From contig RFPG01000046.1 in NCBI GenBank assembly GCA_009926245.1, forward strand, positions 1 through 7,980: DNA of 7,980 nt, in the 5' to 3' direction. The position numbers were made by a program, and so were the translations under genes. Source of the stretch: Sphingobacteriia bacterium. Lineage in GTDB: Bacteria; Bacteroidota; Bacteroidia; UBA7662. The notes below the pieces were generated by a model. The model was not told the DNA's origin. It saw only the letters and a list, made by a program, of their open reading frames with translations, and did no database searches. Positions 1-6,717 of this stretch are shown here, in pieces (position 1 is the stretch's first letter; each line of letters starts with the position of its first letter).

Positions 1-492
1 ACCCTTTCCCTGGTGGTTTTGGGCCTGGTGATTTTGCTCAATAATTTGCCTCAACAAAGCAGCCTTCCCTGGTTTGTGCCCTGGCTGCCTCGTCTCAACG
101 CCACCCTCAACGCGATTTGCACGGTGCTTTTGCTCCTGAGCTGGCGCATGATCCGTTTGCATCGGATTGATTGGCACAAAAAACTAAACCTGACCGCCTT
201 TGGGCTTTCGACGGTTTTTTTGTTATCCTATGTTTTGTTTCATTCCTTCGGGATCGAAACCAAGTTCCCGGAGTCCAATCCAATCCGGCCCTTTTACCTG
301 ACGATTTTGATATCGCATATTGTTCTGGCTGCGGGGGTTTTGCCCATGGTTTTGCTGTCCTTTTACTATGCGCTCAGCGGTCAGATTGAAACCCATCGTC
401 GTTTGACTCGTTGGTCGATGCCGATTTGGCTCTATGTCACCTCCACCGGGGTGTTGGTTTATTTGATGATCTCTCCTTATTATTCTTTTTGA
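1..492 (+). CDS. DUF420 family multi-pass membrane protein (5' end outside the window)
   Basis: The frame is open to the left edge (codons ACC CTT TCC CTG precede the first GTG at position 13), so the gene almost certainly begins upstream; 163 codons are visible before the TGA. The product is very hydrophobic, with about four to five membrane helices separated by short polar loops. Histidines sit in the contexts WHKKL, LFHSFG, ISHIVLA and ETHRRLTRW (fragment residues about 59, 81, 106 and 132). This pattern of spaced, helix-associated histidines fits the DUF420 (YozB-like) family. Members are often found beside SCO and cytochrome c oxidase genes, which suggests a role in heme or copper handling or oxidase assembly in the inner membrane, but the biochemical function is not established. 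The CPMC protein gene follows after 19 bases, probably in the same operon. Family assignment is fairly secure; function is inference. Confidence 0.85.
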   Translation, partial: TLSLVVLGLVILLNNLPQQSSLPWFVPWLPRLNATLNAICTVLLLLSWRMIRLHRIDWHKKLNLTAFGLSTVFLLSYVLFHSFGIETKFPESNPIRPFYLTILISHIVLAAGVLPMVLLSFYYALSGQIETHRRLTRWSMPIWLYVTSTGVLVYLMISPYYSF

Positions 493-511
493 TTCCCTAA
501 CAACAGATAAC

Positions 512-808
512 ATGCCCTTTCTCCTTTCTTCGCTTCGTTCGGTCGCCTTGGGCCTGGGTTTTGTTATGATTTTGACCCTGGTTGTAGGAACCCAGGAATC
601 CGCTGCCCAATGCCCCATGTGCAAGACATCGCTGGAGTCGAACCGCAAGGATGACCAAAAAGCGGTGGGCAAGGGTCTTAACAAAGGAATCCTTTATTTG
701 CTGGCCATGCCTTTTTTGGTAGTGGGAACGGTCGGAGGTTTGTATTGGCACCGGCAGCGTCGCTTTGAGGAGGTCGAAGAACGTCGGCGCCAGATTCTCG
801 AAAACTAA
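512..808 (+). CDS. Small two-helix membrane protein with a CPMC motif, function unknown
   Basis: This 98-residue protein has no function I can name. An N-terminal hydrophobic segment (about residues 10-26, after Arg9) resembles a signal peptide or anchor. It is followed by AAQ and then CPMC at residues 34-37, a short charged stretch (45-58), a second membrane helix (about 59-79) and a basic C-terminal tail rich in Arg and Glu. With positive charges at both ends, the likely topology places the CPMC loop in the periplasm. If the signal is cleaved after an AAQ-like site, the cysteines would lie at the very start of the mature protein. Its position between DUF420 and DUF983 genes suggests a part in oxidase or metal assembly. 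The ATG at 512 is preferred because it is the first in frame and gives a plausible signal. No Shine-Dalgarno sequence is visible. Gene call is good; role is inference only. Confidence 0.8.
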   Translation: MPFLLSSLRSVALGLGFVMILTLVVGTQESAAQCPMCKTSLESNRKDDQKAVGKGLNKGILYLLAMPFLVVGTVGGLYWHRQRRFEEVEERRRQILEN

Positions 809-813
809 AGGGA

Positions 814-1161
814 ATGAATTGGTCGGATGTTGCGAAGGGGCGTTGTCCGCGTTGCAAAACCGGCCCCATGTTCAAGTACCCTGCCGCGGACTTGCGCAGG
901 GCCACCCAAATGCACCAAGACTGTCCGCATTGTGGGTTTCATTTTGAAATCGAGCCTGGGTTTTTTTGGGGTGCGATGTACATCAGTTACGCCTTCTCGG
1001 TGGCGGTTTCGGTTGCATTTGGGGTTCTCGCTTTTGTCCTTTTTGACGACCCTGCTTTGTGGGTTTATTGCCTTTGCATTTTTGTTCCCTTGGTATTGTT
1101 ATCGCCTTTGAGTATGCGGTTTTCGAGGGTGCTTATGTTGTATTGGTTTGGCGATGAATGA
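814..1161 (+). CDS. DUF983 family zinc-ribbon membrane protein
   Basis: The 115-residue product starts with a cytoplasmic-looking zinc ribbon: CPRC at residues 11-14 and CPHC at 37-40, four cysteines in two CPxC knuckles. These are followed by a Gly-Phe-Phe-Trp-Gly-Ala-Met-Tyr stretch (49-56) and two membrane helices (about 54-76 and 83-104). This arrangement is typical of the DUF983 family, which has no proven biochemical role; members often lie near cytochrome oxidase assembly genes. The ATG follows the stop of the upstream gene by five bases, and AAAGGGA lies right before it, so the two are probably translated from one mRNA. The family call rests on the cysteine pattern plus the conserved segment after it. 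A metal-sensing or oxidase-assembly role would be inference. Confidence 0.85.
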   Translation: MNWSDVAKGRCPRCKTGPMFKYPAADLRRATQMHQDCPHCGFHFEIEPGFFWGAMYISYAFSVAVSVAFGVLAFVLFDDPALWVYCLCIFVPLVLLSPLSMRFSRVLMLYWFGDE

Positions 1162-1173
1162 TTGACAACGGCG

Positions 1174-3123
1174 ATGATTGACCTGATCCATGATTTGGAA
1201 GGCTACCAAGCCGAATACCAACGCAGTGTTGAGGACCCCGAAGGGTTTTGGGCCGGGGTGGCTACGGGTTTTCATTGGCAGAAGCCTTGGGACCGGGTGC
1301 TGAATTGGAATTTTGAGGAACCCAGTGTTCGCTGGTTTGAAGGGGGATTAACCAATTTGTGTTATAACGCGGTGGATCGCCATGCCCTGCGTGATGGGGA
1401 TCGCGTCGCGTTGATTTGGGAACCCAACAGTCCCAACGATGCGCCCCGTCAATGGACGTACCGAGAATTGCAGGAGGCGGTGGCCCGTACCGCTGGGATG
1501 CTTCAGGCAATGGGTGTCCAAGCCGGTGACCGGGTTTGTTTGTACATGCCCATGATTCCCGAATTGTTATGGTCGGTGCTGGCTTGTGCCCGATTGGGGG
1601 CGGTGCATTCGGTGGTCTTTGGGGGTTTTTCGGCCCGCAGTCTGGCCGACCGGGTCGCGGATGCGGGGGCGGCTGTGGTGGTATGTTCGGAAAAAATCCG
1701 TCGCGGCCCCCGGGATCTGCCCTGCAGGGCCGTGGTCGAAGAAGCCTTGGACTTATTGGAGGCCGAGCAGGATCATCCGGTGCGCAAGGTCCTGGTCCAA
1801 GGGAGTCTAGACCCTTCCAAGCCGTTGCGTTCGTTTTCGAACATTCAGAGTTGGGATTGGGATCGGCTTTGGGACCAAACCACGGCAAGGCCCCAGCCCC
1901 GTTGGATGGATGCCGAAGATCCCCTTTTTATACTCTACACCTCGGGTTCGACCGGCAAACCCAAAGGCGTTCTGCACAGCACCGGTGGGTACATGGTTTA
2001 TACAGCCTATTCCTTTGCCCAGGTTTTTCGAACGGCGCCAGGGGATGTGTTTTGGTGCACAGCAGATATCGGTTGGATCACGGGTCATAGTTACTTGGCC
2101 TACGGTCCTTTGCTTCAGGGAGCGACGGTGGTGATGTTCGAAGGCATCCCGACCTACCCGGACCCTTCCCGTTTTTGGAAAATATGTGAGAGGCATCGTG
2201 TTAGTCATTTTTATACCGCTCCGACCGCCATCCGCGCCCTGATGGTGCACGGTGATGCCCCGGTTCAATCGGCGGATTTGTCATCGCTGCGTGTTTTGGG
2301 CTCGGTGGGGGAACCCATCAACGAGGAGGCCTGGCAGTGGTATCATCGCGTGGTGGGTGGGGAGCGATGTCCGGTGACCGATACCTGGTGGCAAACCGAA
2401 ACCGGAGGCATCCTCATCGGGGCCCTGGCCGGCGTATCCCCGCTCAAACCTACCTACGCGGGTCGTCCTTTGCCAGGGGTGCAGCCTGTGTTATTGGATC
2501 CCCAAGGTCGTGAATTGGAACCCACCGATCCCCCTTCCGAGCAAGAAGGGCTGCTCGCGATGCGATTCCCTTGGCCCTCGATTTTGAGGTCCACATGGGG
2601 CGATCACGAGCGTTGCCGTACCACGTATTTTTCGCCATTTCCTGGCTATTACTTTACTGGTGACGGAGCGCGAAGGGATGCCGATGGAATGTTTCGCATC
2701 ATAGGCCGGGTGGACGATGTGATCAATGTTTCGGGGCATCGTTTGGGCACGGCCGAAATTGAGAACGCCCTCAACAGGCACCCAAGGGTGGTTGAATCGG
2801 CGGTGGTGGGATACGATCACCCCATCAAAGGCCAAGGAATTTACGCCTACGTGATTTTGCGTTCGGGACTCCAAGACCTGGATGCTGATTCCGAAAATCA
2901 GCTAATCCATGAACTATCCGAAACCGTGGTTCGAGAAATTGGGGCCATCGCAAGGCCCGACCGGATTCAGTTGGTCGAAGGTTTACCCAAAACCCGATCC
3001 GGTAAAATCATGCGACGTTTTTTGCGAAAAATCGCCTCCGGCGATACGAGCCAAATGGGCGATACCACCACGCTGTTGGACCCTTCGATTCTGGACGCTA
3101 TTTGGGCGGGCCGGAAGGGTTGA
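1174..3123 (+). CDS. acs: Acetyl-CoA synthetase (AMP-forming acetate--CoA ligase)
   Basis: This cytosolic enzyme activates acetate with ATP to acetyl-AMP and then forms acetyl-CoA, feeding the TCA cycle and lipid synthesis. The 649-residue length fits Acs (about 650). Visible landmarks: an N-terminal ACAS segment with FW at about 24-25; the AMP-binding P-loop YTSGSTGKPKG from residue 255; DTWWQTETGG with the tryptophan pair at 405-406, which in Acs narrows the acyl pocket to acetate; YFTGD with Asp497, the ribose-binding aspartate; GRVDDVINVSGHR in the hinge and C-terminal lobe; and PKTRSGKIMRR with Lys611, the catalytic lysine that acetylation switches off in well-studied Acs proteins. An in-frame TTG at 1162 directly abuts the DUF983 stop, but ATG 1174 gives the expected N-terminus. 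Propionyl-CoA synthetase is an alternative, less likely because of length and motifs. The last 26 bp overlap the convergent DUF1801 gene. Confidence 0.95.
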   Translation: MIDLIHDLEGYQAEYQRSVEDPEGFWAGVATGFHWQKPWDRVLNWNFEEPSVRWFEGGLTNLCYNAVDRHALRDGDRVALIWEPNSPNDAPRQWTYRELQEAVARTAGMLQAMGVQAGDRVCLYMPMIPELLWSVLACARLGAVHSVVFGGFSARSLADRVADAGAAVVVCSEKIRRGPRDLPCRAVVEEALDLLEAEQDHPVRKVLVQGSLDPSKPLRSFSNIQSWDWDRLWDQTTARPQPRWMDAEDPLFILYTSGSTGKPKGVLHSTGGYMVYTAYSFAQVFRTAPGDVFWCTADIGWITGHSYLAYGPLLQGATVVMFEGIPTYPDPSRFWKICERHRVSHFYTAPTAIRALMVHGDAPVQSADLSSLRVLGSVGEPINEEAWQWYHRVVGGERCPVTDTWWQTETGGILIGALAGVSPLKPTYAGRPLPGVQPVLLDPQGRELEPTDPPSEQEGLLAMRFPWPSILRSTWGDHERCRTTYFSPFPGYYFTGDGARRDADGMFRIIGRVDDVINVSGHRLGTAEIENALNRHPRVVESAVVGYDHPIKGQGIYAYVILRSGLQDLDADSENQLIHELSETVVREIGAIARPDRIQLVEGLPKTRSGKIMRRFLRKIASGDTSQMGDTTTLLDPSILDAIWAGRKG

Positions 3124-3466
3124 GGCCTTCATTTTCTTCCAACCGGAAGCGAACCATCCGCGCAATGAGTTTTTCGGGGAGTGGTTCGTTCAAAGGAAAT
3201 TGAACGGAACCTTTGCCTTGATGGTAGGCCGAAAGTTCATTCGCAAAAGCACGATGCCCTGAGGCCGTTGCATAAAACCCCACGTGCTTGGCGTAGCCTG
3301 CAAAGTAAACCAACGGTTTGCCGTTGGTGCGGTAGGCAGGCATTCCGTAAGCAAAGGATTCCTGTGCATCCGGGGCCTCCTCCAAAATAAGGGATCGAAG
3401 GCGCAACAATTTCTCCTGGGTGGCCTGCGGAAATTTTTCTAGATAGCTCCGAACTTGCTTTTCCAT
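3098..3466 (-). CDS. DUF1801 / YdhG-like small cytosolic protein
   Basis: This soluble 122-residue protein carries the core pattern of the DUF1801 (YdhG, COG5646) family. It has an N-terminal helical region with EEAPDAQESFAYGMPAY (residues 29-45), then GKPLVYFAGYAKHVGFY (49-65), where the Gly-Met-Pro turn and the Lys-His-Val-Gly-Phe-Tyr strand are the most typical features. Members share a frataxin/CyaY-like fold and are sometimes labelled iron chaperones, but direct evidence for that function is thin, so I do not assign it. The ATG at 3466 lies four bases after the YeiH-family stop, implying co-transcription with that transporter. The C-terminal end (ENEGLNPSGPPK) is polar and lies over the end of acs on the other strand. 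Family call is good; role unknown. Confidence 0.88.
   Translation of the reverse strand: MEKQVRSYLEKFPQATQEKLLRLRSLILEEAPDAQESFAYGMPAYRTNGKPLVYFAGYAKHVGFYATASGHRAFANELSAYHQGKGSVQFPLNEPLPEKLIARMVRFRLEENEGLNPSGPPK
3114..3138 (+). terminator. Weak hairpin across the acs stop codon followed by a T-rich run
   Basis: GAAGG (3114-3118) and CCTTC (3126-3130) can pair across a seven-base loop, and ATTTTCTT follows. This could act as an intrinsic terminator for acs even though it lies within the end of the convergent DUF1801 gene. The stem is only five pairs, so the call is weak. Confidence 0.25.
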
Positions 3467-3470
3467 GAAC

Positions 3471-4508
3471 CTACGATAGGAATTTCAAATAACTCAGCCA
3501 TCCCAAGACCAAGAGAATTTGGATGACAAACATGCCCAAGGCGGGTCCCAAGGCATCGCGACCCTGTTGAAGAACGGTTTGAATGCGGATGTTCATACCG
3601 ATGGCGGCCAAAGCAATCCATAACATCCATTGGGTTAGGGATTTGATACCATTCAAGACGACCGTTGGCAGGGGCAGAAGGTTGGTGGCCACGGCACAAA
3701 GCACAAAGCCCCAGACATAGAAAGGTATTTCGCGGATCAGGCTGCTCAGCCACCCTGTGGAGGATCCTGTGGAGGGATTGGGGGCGTTTTGCGAACCAGA
3801 CGCAATGCCTTGCAGCCATAACAACAGAGGAATCAAAAGGAGGATGCGGCCCATTTTGAGGCTCATCGCCAACAGGGCCGGACCATCGCCCAAGCCCGAG
3901 GCCGCCGCGCTGACATGACCCACCGACTGGAGCAGGCTACCCATCAGGACCGCCTGCTCGGTAGGACCCAAGCCGATGAGGGCGGCACCCGGGCCTAGAA
4001 ACAAGGTTCCTAACAAGCCCAGCGCGTTGATCAGTGTTACCGATACCGCAATCTGTGCAGGGCTGGCCCCGATAAGCGGCTGTACAGCGGCAATGGCGCT
4101 GTTGCCACAGATGGCATTGCCCGCGGCGAGCAGGCGGGCCTGTGCAGGTTGCTGGGATCGCCTGGCGAGCCATTCGCCGACCCCTACCGCTCCAATCACC
4201 GAAAGCAAGAGGGCAGGTACAAAGGCCAAGGGAATTCCGGCCAAGAAGTGGGTTTGCAATTCAAAGCCCAAGAGGATGGTGGCCCAGGCCAGCATGTTTT
4301 TTTCGTTCCAGCGCAGGAAGGCGGCGGGGCCAGGTTGGGTCCAAGGCGATGGCCAAAAATTACCCAAGGCCATCCCCAGCAAGAGGCAAAGCATGCCGTT
4401 GCCCCAACCGGGCAAAAGCGGCGCAAGGGCCACCGAGCCCAGGGTCACGGCTGCCAAGGCTGCCCAAGGGCGGGGCGCAAGTGGAATGGGTAGCTCCAGG
4501 ATTTTCAC
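3471..4508 (-). CDS. YeiH family (UPF0324) putative anion exporter
   Basis: A 345-residue inner-membrane protein with about ten predicted helices and a length normal for the YeiH/UPF0324 family. Family signatures visible are GNAICGNSA at residues 130-138, the QSVGHVSAAA segment at 194-203, Lys218 and Arg221 in a helix just after it, and AAIGMNIR at 301-308. Some relatives are proposed to export sulfate or related anions, for example in taurine degradation, but the substrate here cannot be read from sequence. The start is a GTG at 4508: an in-frame TAG lies immediately upstream, and the next Met is residue 39, inside the second hydrophobic stretch. A polar loop at about 238-254 carries a short in-frame tandem repeat. 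The gene diverges from manA across 53 bp and is followed by the DUF1801 gene after four bases. Confidence 0.88.
   Translation of the reverse strand: MKILELPIPLAPRPWAALAAVTLGSVALAPLLPGWGNGMLCLLLGMALGNFWPSPWTQPGPAAFLRWNEKNMLAWATILLGFELQTHFLAGIPLAFVPALLLSVIGAVGVGEWLARRSQQPAQARLLAAGNAICGNSAIAAVQPLIGASPAQIAVSVTLINALGLLGTLFLGPGAALIGLGPTEQAVLMGSLLQSVGHVSAAASGLGDGPALLAMSLKMGRILLLIPLLLWLQGIASGSQNAPNPSTGSSTGWLSSLIREIPFYVWGFVLCAVATNLLPLPTVVLNGIKSLTQWMLWIALAAIGMNIRIQTVLQQGRDALGPALGMFVIQILLVLGWLSYLKFLS
3754..3776. repeat. Short 12-bp tandem duplication inside the YeiH-family gene
   Basis: CCTGTGGAGGAT is followed directly by CCTGTGGAGGG. The unit is four codons, so it stays in frame and writes the SSTG-like repeat of the loop between two helices. 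It looks like local slippage in a tolerant loop. Confidence 0.6.
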
Positions 4509-4511
4509 CTA

Positions 4512-4541
4512 GCGAAGGTACATCGCCTCACTTGCCTTCGC
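4512..4541. promoter_or_regulatory. Inverted repeat in the divergent yeiH-like/manA gap
   Basis: GCGAAGG (4512-4518) and CCTTCGC (4535-4541) are perfect inverted 7-mers separated by 16 bases. They lie between two divergent genes, a natural place for an operator. No regulator gene is nearby and the repeat is short, so function is only possible. Confidence 0.3.
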
Positions 4542-4558
4542 CTTGGGTTGTATTTTTG
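4532..4558 (+). promoter_or_regulatory. Possible Bacteroidota-type promoter for manA-lipB
   Basis: TATTTTTG at 4551-4558 matches the TAnnTTTG -7 consensus. The nearest useful TTG is at 4532-4534, giving a 16-base spacer, shorter than the usual range near 19. The -7 element ends only three bases before the manA ATG at 4562, so a transcript from it would have almost no leader. Confidence 0.35.
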
Positions 4559-4561
4559 AGT

Positions 4562-5583
4562 ATGTTGTATCCTCTTTGCTTTGAGCCGGTCTACCTGACC
4601 AAAATCTGGGGGGGGGAGCACCTCTCCCAAGAACTCGGTCGCGACCTGGCCGGCAAGAAACAAGTCGGTGAGAGTTGGGAATTGTCCGGGGTGGAGGGGC
4701 AGGTTTCGGTGGTTAGCGACGGCCCGTTGGTGGGCAAAAGCCTGGACGATTTGGTGGAGCGCTACGGGGCCGATTTGTTGGGGCACCGGGTCATGGCGGT
4801 GCACGGCGATCGCTTTCCTTTGTTGTTCAAATTGTTATCGACGGCCCAAGATCTTTCTTTGCAAGTGCACCCCAACGATGAACAGGCGGGGCGAATGGTC
4901 GGCCCCGGGGCTTTGGGTAAAACCGAAATGTGGGTGATTCTGGGTGCCGAACCGGGGGCTTGCCTCTACAATGGTTTTGTGGAAGGCTACGACGGCCGAG
5001 ACCTCGCGGAACGCATTCGCCAGGGTCGTCTTTTGGAAGTGGTCCACCGGACCGAAGTGAAGGTTGGGGATGTGTTTTATATACCGGCCGGCCGGGTCCA
5101 TACCATCGGTGCCGGACTCCTTTTGGCCGAAATCCAACAAAGCAGCGATACGACCTATCGCATTGATGATTTTGGGCGCCTCGATGACCAGGGCCAGCCA
5201 GGGCCTTGCATTTGGAGGAAGCCATCTCGGTGGCCCACTGCGATGGGCCTGGTCTGGCCGCCCATCCGCAGCCCTTGGAAGGTTGGCCCGGCAGTCGCTT
5301 GGCCCGAGGGCCTTATTTTGAATGCAATCGCTTTGGCCTCAAGGCCGGGGAAGAATGCCAGCGAAGTCACGATGGTTTGGATTCGCCGGTGGTCCTGATG
5401 AACCTAAGCGGCCAGGCCGTGCTACGACATCGAAGCGGCCAACGGGTGGTGAACGGTGTTCAAACTCTGATGTTACCGGCATCGGATCCTGGCTACACCT
5501 GGTGCGCCGAGACTCCCAGCGAATGGCTGGAAATCTACCTTCCACTTCCAGCGAATTTCACCAACGGGACCGTGCTTGCATGA
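4562..5583 (+). pseudogene. manA: Class I mannose-6-phosphate isomerase, split by a one-base frameshift near 5200
   Basis: This gene encodes a cytosolic zinc enzyme interconverting mannose 6-phosphate and fructose 6-phosphate. The N-terminal frame from ATG 4562 reads FEPVYLTKIWGG and carries the metal ligands: Gln101 and His103 in LQVHPND, Glu122 in GKTEMW, and His180 in PAGRVHTIGAG, followed by QQSSDTTYRIDDFGR. That frame ends at a TGA at 5396-5398 after a C-terminus unlike the family. From about 5200 the next frame reads LHLEEAISVA and later YFECNRFGLKAGEE, VVLMNLSGQAV and QTLMLPAS, the expected ManA tail, to the TGA at 5581-5583. Adding one base near 5200 restores about 340 residues, normal for short bacterial class I enzymes, with correct spacing between the conserved GRLDDQGQP and LHLEEA. 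Either the gene is damaged or one base was missed in sequencing. A G9 run lies at 4608-4616. The restored stop overlaps the lipB start. Confidence 0.88.
4608..4616 (+). repeat. Nine-G homopolymer within manA
   Basis: The run encodes the end of Trp, two Gly (both GGG) and the first base of Glu in the conserved IWGGE motif. The frame is correct on both sides at nine G. Confidence 0.9.
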
Positions 5584-6332
5584 ACGCGTTGGAATCCTCA
5601 GCCCATCAGCGCTTTTCGCTGTTCCAAACGGCTGACTTGGGTCGCATGGCCTACGAGCCTGCTTTGCAGGAACAGCTCCAAAAATTTGAACCGATGGTCG
5701 CTGCGAAGTTGCGCGGCGAACCGGCAACAACCCACGGGGTCGGTTGGGTATTGACGGTGGAACACGAACCGGTTTATACGTTGGGCAAAAGCGGAGACCA
5801 AAATCATTTGTTGTTATCCAATCCCGATCTCCAAAGGCTGGGGGCTGAATTTCATCGCAGCAGCCGGGGAGGGGATATTACATTTCACGGCCCCGGGCAA
5901 TTGGTGGCCTATCCTATTTTGGATTTGGAGGGCCTCAAACCGGATATTCATTGGTACATGCGCTCCCTCGAAGAATCCATCATTCGGACCCTGGCCCATT
6001 GGGGCCTGCAGGGTCAGCGGGATAGCGCTTATACCGGGGTTTGGTTGGATGCAGGTGGGCCCACAGCCCGCAAAATCTGTGCCATGGGCGTTAAAACCAG
6101 CCGGTGGGTGTGCATGCACGGTTTAGCGCTCAATGTGAGCACGCGTTTGGACTATTTTGATTACATCGTGCCCTGCGGTATTGCAGATAAATCCGTGACC
6201 TCCATGCACCACGAATTGCTTCGCCAAGGGATGGAAGAGGACCGTTTACCGGCCTTGGGGGATGTGAAAGAAAAGTGGTTGGAAGAATTCCACCAATGCC
6301 TGGAGAGCGGGCTTAGCCGATCCGGGTCTTGA
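5580..6332 (+). CDS. lipB: Octanoyltransferase (lipoate-protein ligase B)
   Basis: This enzyme transfers octanoate from acyl carrier protein to lipoyl domains of 2-oxoacid dehydrogenases and the glycine cleavage H protein, the first step of lipoate synthesis; LipA then adds sulfur. The 250-residue protein has the family landmarks: [18 protein letters not shown] from residue 96 with His103; [10 protein letters not shown] with Lys165, corresponding to the catalytic lysine before the IC pair; HGLALNVS; and IVPCGI with Cys199, the acyl-carrying cysteine. The start at 5580 forms an ATGA overlap with the stop of the manA tail frame, which suggests translational coupling. The reading frame stays open upstream to an ATG at 5322, but that stretch lies over manA and has no LipB similarity. 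The last 20 bp overlap the convergent rplS. No lipA is in the window. Confidence 0.95.
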   Translation: MNALESSAHQRFSLFQTADLGRMAYEPALQEQLQKFEPMVAAKLRGEPATTHGVGWVLTVEHEPVYTLGKSGDQNHLLLSNPDLQRLGAEFHRSSRGGDITFHGPGQLVAYPILDLEGLKPDIHWYMRSLEESIIRTLAHWGLQGQRDSAYTGVWLDAGGPTARKICAMGVKTSRWVCMHGLALNVSTRLDYFDYIVPCGIADKSVTSMHHELLRQGMEEDRLPALGDVKEKWLEEFHQCLESGLSRSGS

Positions 6333-6669
6333 TTCTGGCTTTCTTGCCTTTGGCAGCGCGCAGGTAGAACAAGCGAGCCCGGCGAACTACACCGCGGGAT
6401 ACCACATCTACTTTCTCAATGAAAGGGGAAAGGCTGGGGAAAATACGCTCCACCCCAATTCCGTTGGAGATTTTGCGGACGGTGAACGTTTCGTTGGATC
6501 CTGGGTTGCGGCGCTGAAGGACGACTCCCTGAAAAACCTGGGTTCTTTCCTTGTTACCCTCACGGATTTTGTAATGAACAGCGACCGTGTCGCCGGCCTG
6601 AAAAGTGGGCAAATCGGTGCCGTTTTTTTGGCTTTCGACAAAAGATACGGGGTCAAGAACAGTGCTCAT
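6313..6669 (-). CDS. rplS: 50S ribosomal protein L19
   Basis: L19 sits at the interface of the 30S and 50S subunits. The 118-residue product shows the whole family pattern: [13 protein letters not shown] near residues 23-35, then [39 protein letters not shown], and the basic C-terminus RRARLFYLR...[13 protein letters not shown] 6669 gives the expected start ([12 protein letters not shown]). The frame continues upstream to an ATG at 6747, but that part lies over the promoter region and is not L19-like. The gene follows trmD after a 99-bp gap that holds its own promoter, so it can be expressed apart from rimM-trmD. The final 20 bp overlap the end of lipB on the other strand. Confidence 0.97.
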   Translation of the reverse strand: MSTVLDPVSFVESQKNGTDLPTFQAGDTVAVHYKIREGNKERTQVFQGVVLQRRNPGSNETFTVRKISNGIGVERIFPSLSPFIEKVDVVSRGVVRRARLFYLRAAKGKKARIKTRIG

Positions 6670-6687
6670 GGCGTTTCGTTTAGCGTA

Positions 6688-6708
6688 GCGGGAGAGAAAA
6701 ACCTCCGC
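6688..6708 (-). promoter_or_regulatory. Small hairpin in the rplS leader
   Basis: On the minus strand GCGGAG (fed from 6708 down to 6703) can pair with CTCCCGC (6694-6688) with one bulged C and an eight-base, mostly T loop. It lies between the predicted start site and the rplS ATG. It could modulate translation, but it is short and its use is unproven. Confidence 0.3.
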
Positions 6709-6717
6709 AAAGGGCTG

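Noticed and set aside
1162..1173. TTG start for acs at 1162
   Set aside because: It is a rare start codon adding only MTTA; ATG 1174 is stronger, though the TTG cannot be fully excluded.
1262..1888. Long open frame of 208 codons antisense to acs
   Set aside because: It lies wholly within acs, is rich in Pro/Arg/Gly as expected from a GC-rich shadow frame, and resembles no family I know.
4142..4561. Upstream extension of the manA frame by 140 codons
   Set aside because: It runs antisense through the YeiH-family gene and has low-complexity shadow composition; ATG 4562 gives the family N-terminus.
5185..5210. Programmed -1 ribosomal frameshift in manA
   Set aside because: There is no X XXY YYZ slippery heptamer at the junction, and ManA is not known to use recoding. 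A lost base is simpler.
5322..5579. Upstream extension of the lipB frame
   Set aside because: It overlaps the ManA C-terminal coding region, and LipB similarity begins only after 5580.
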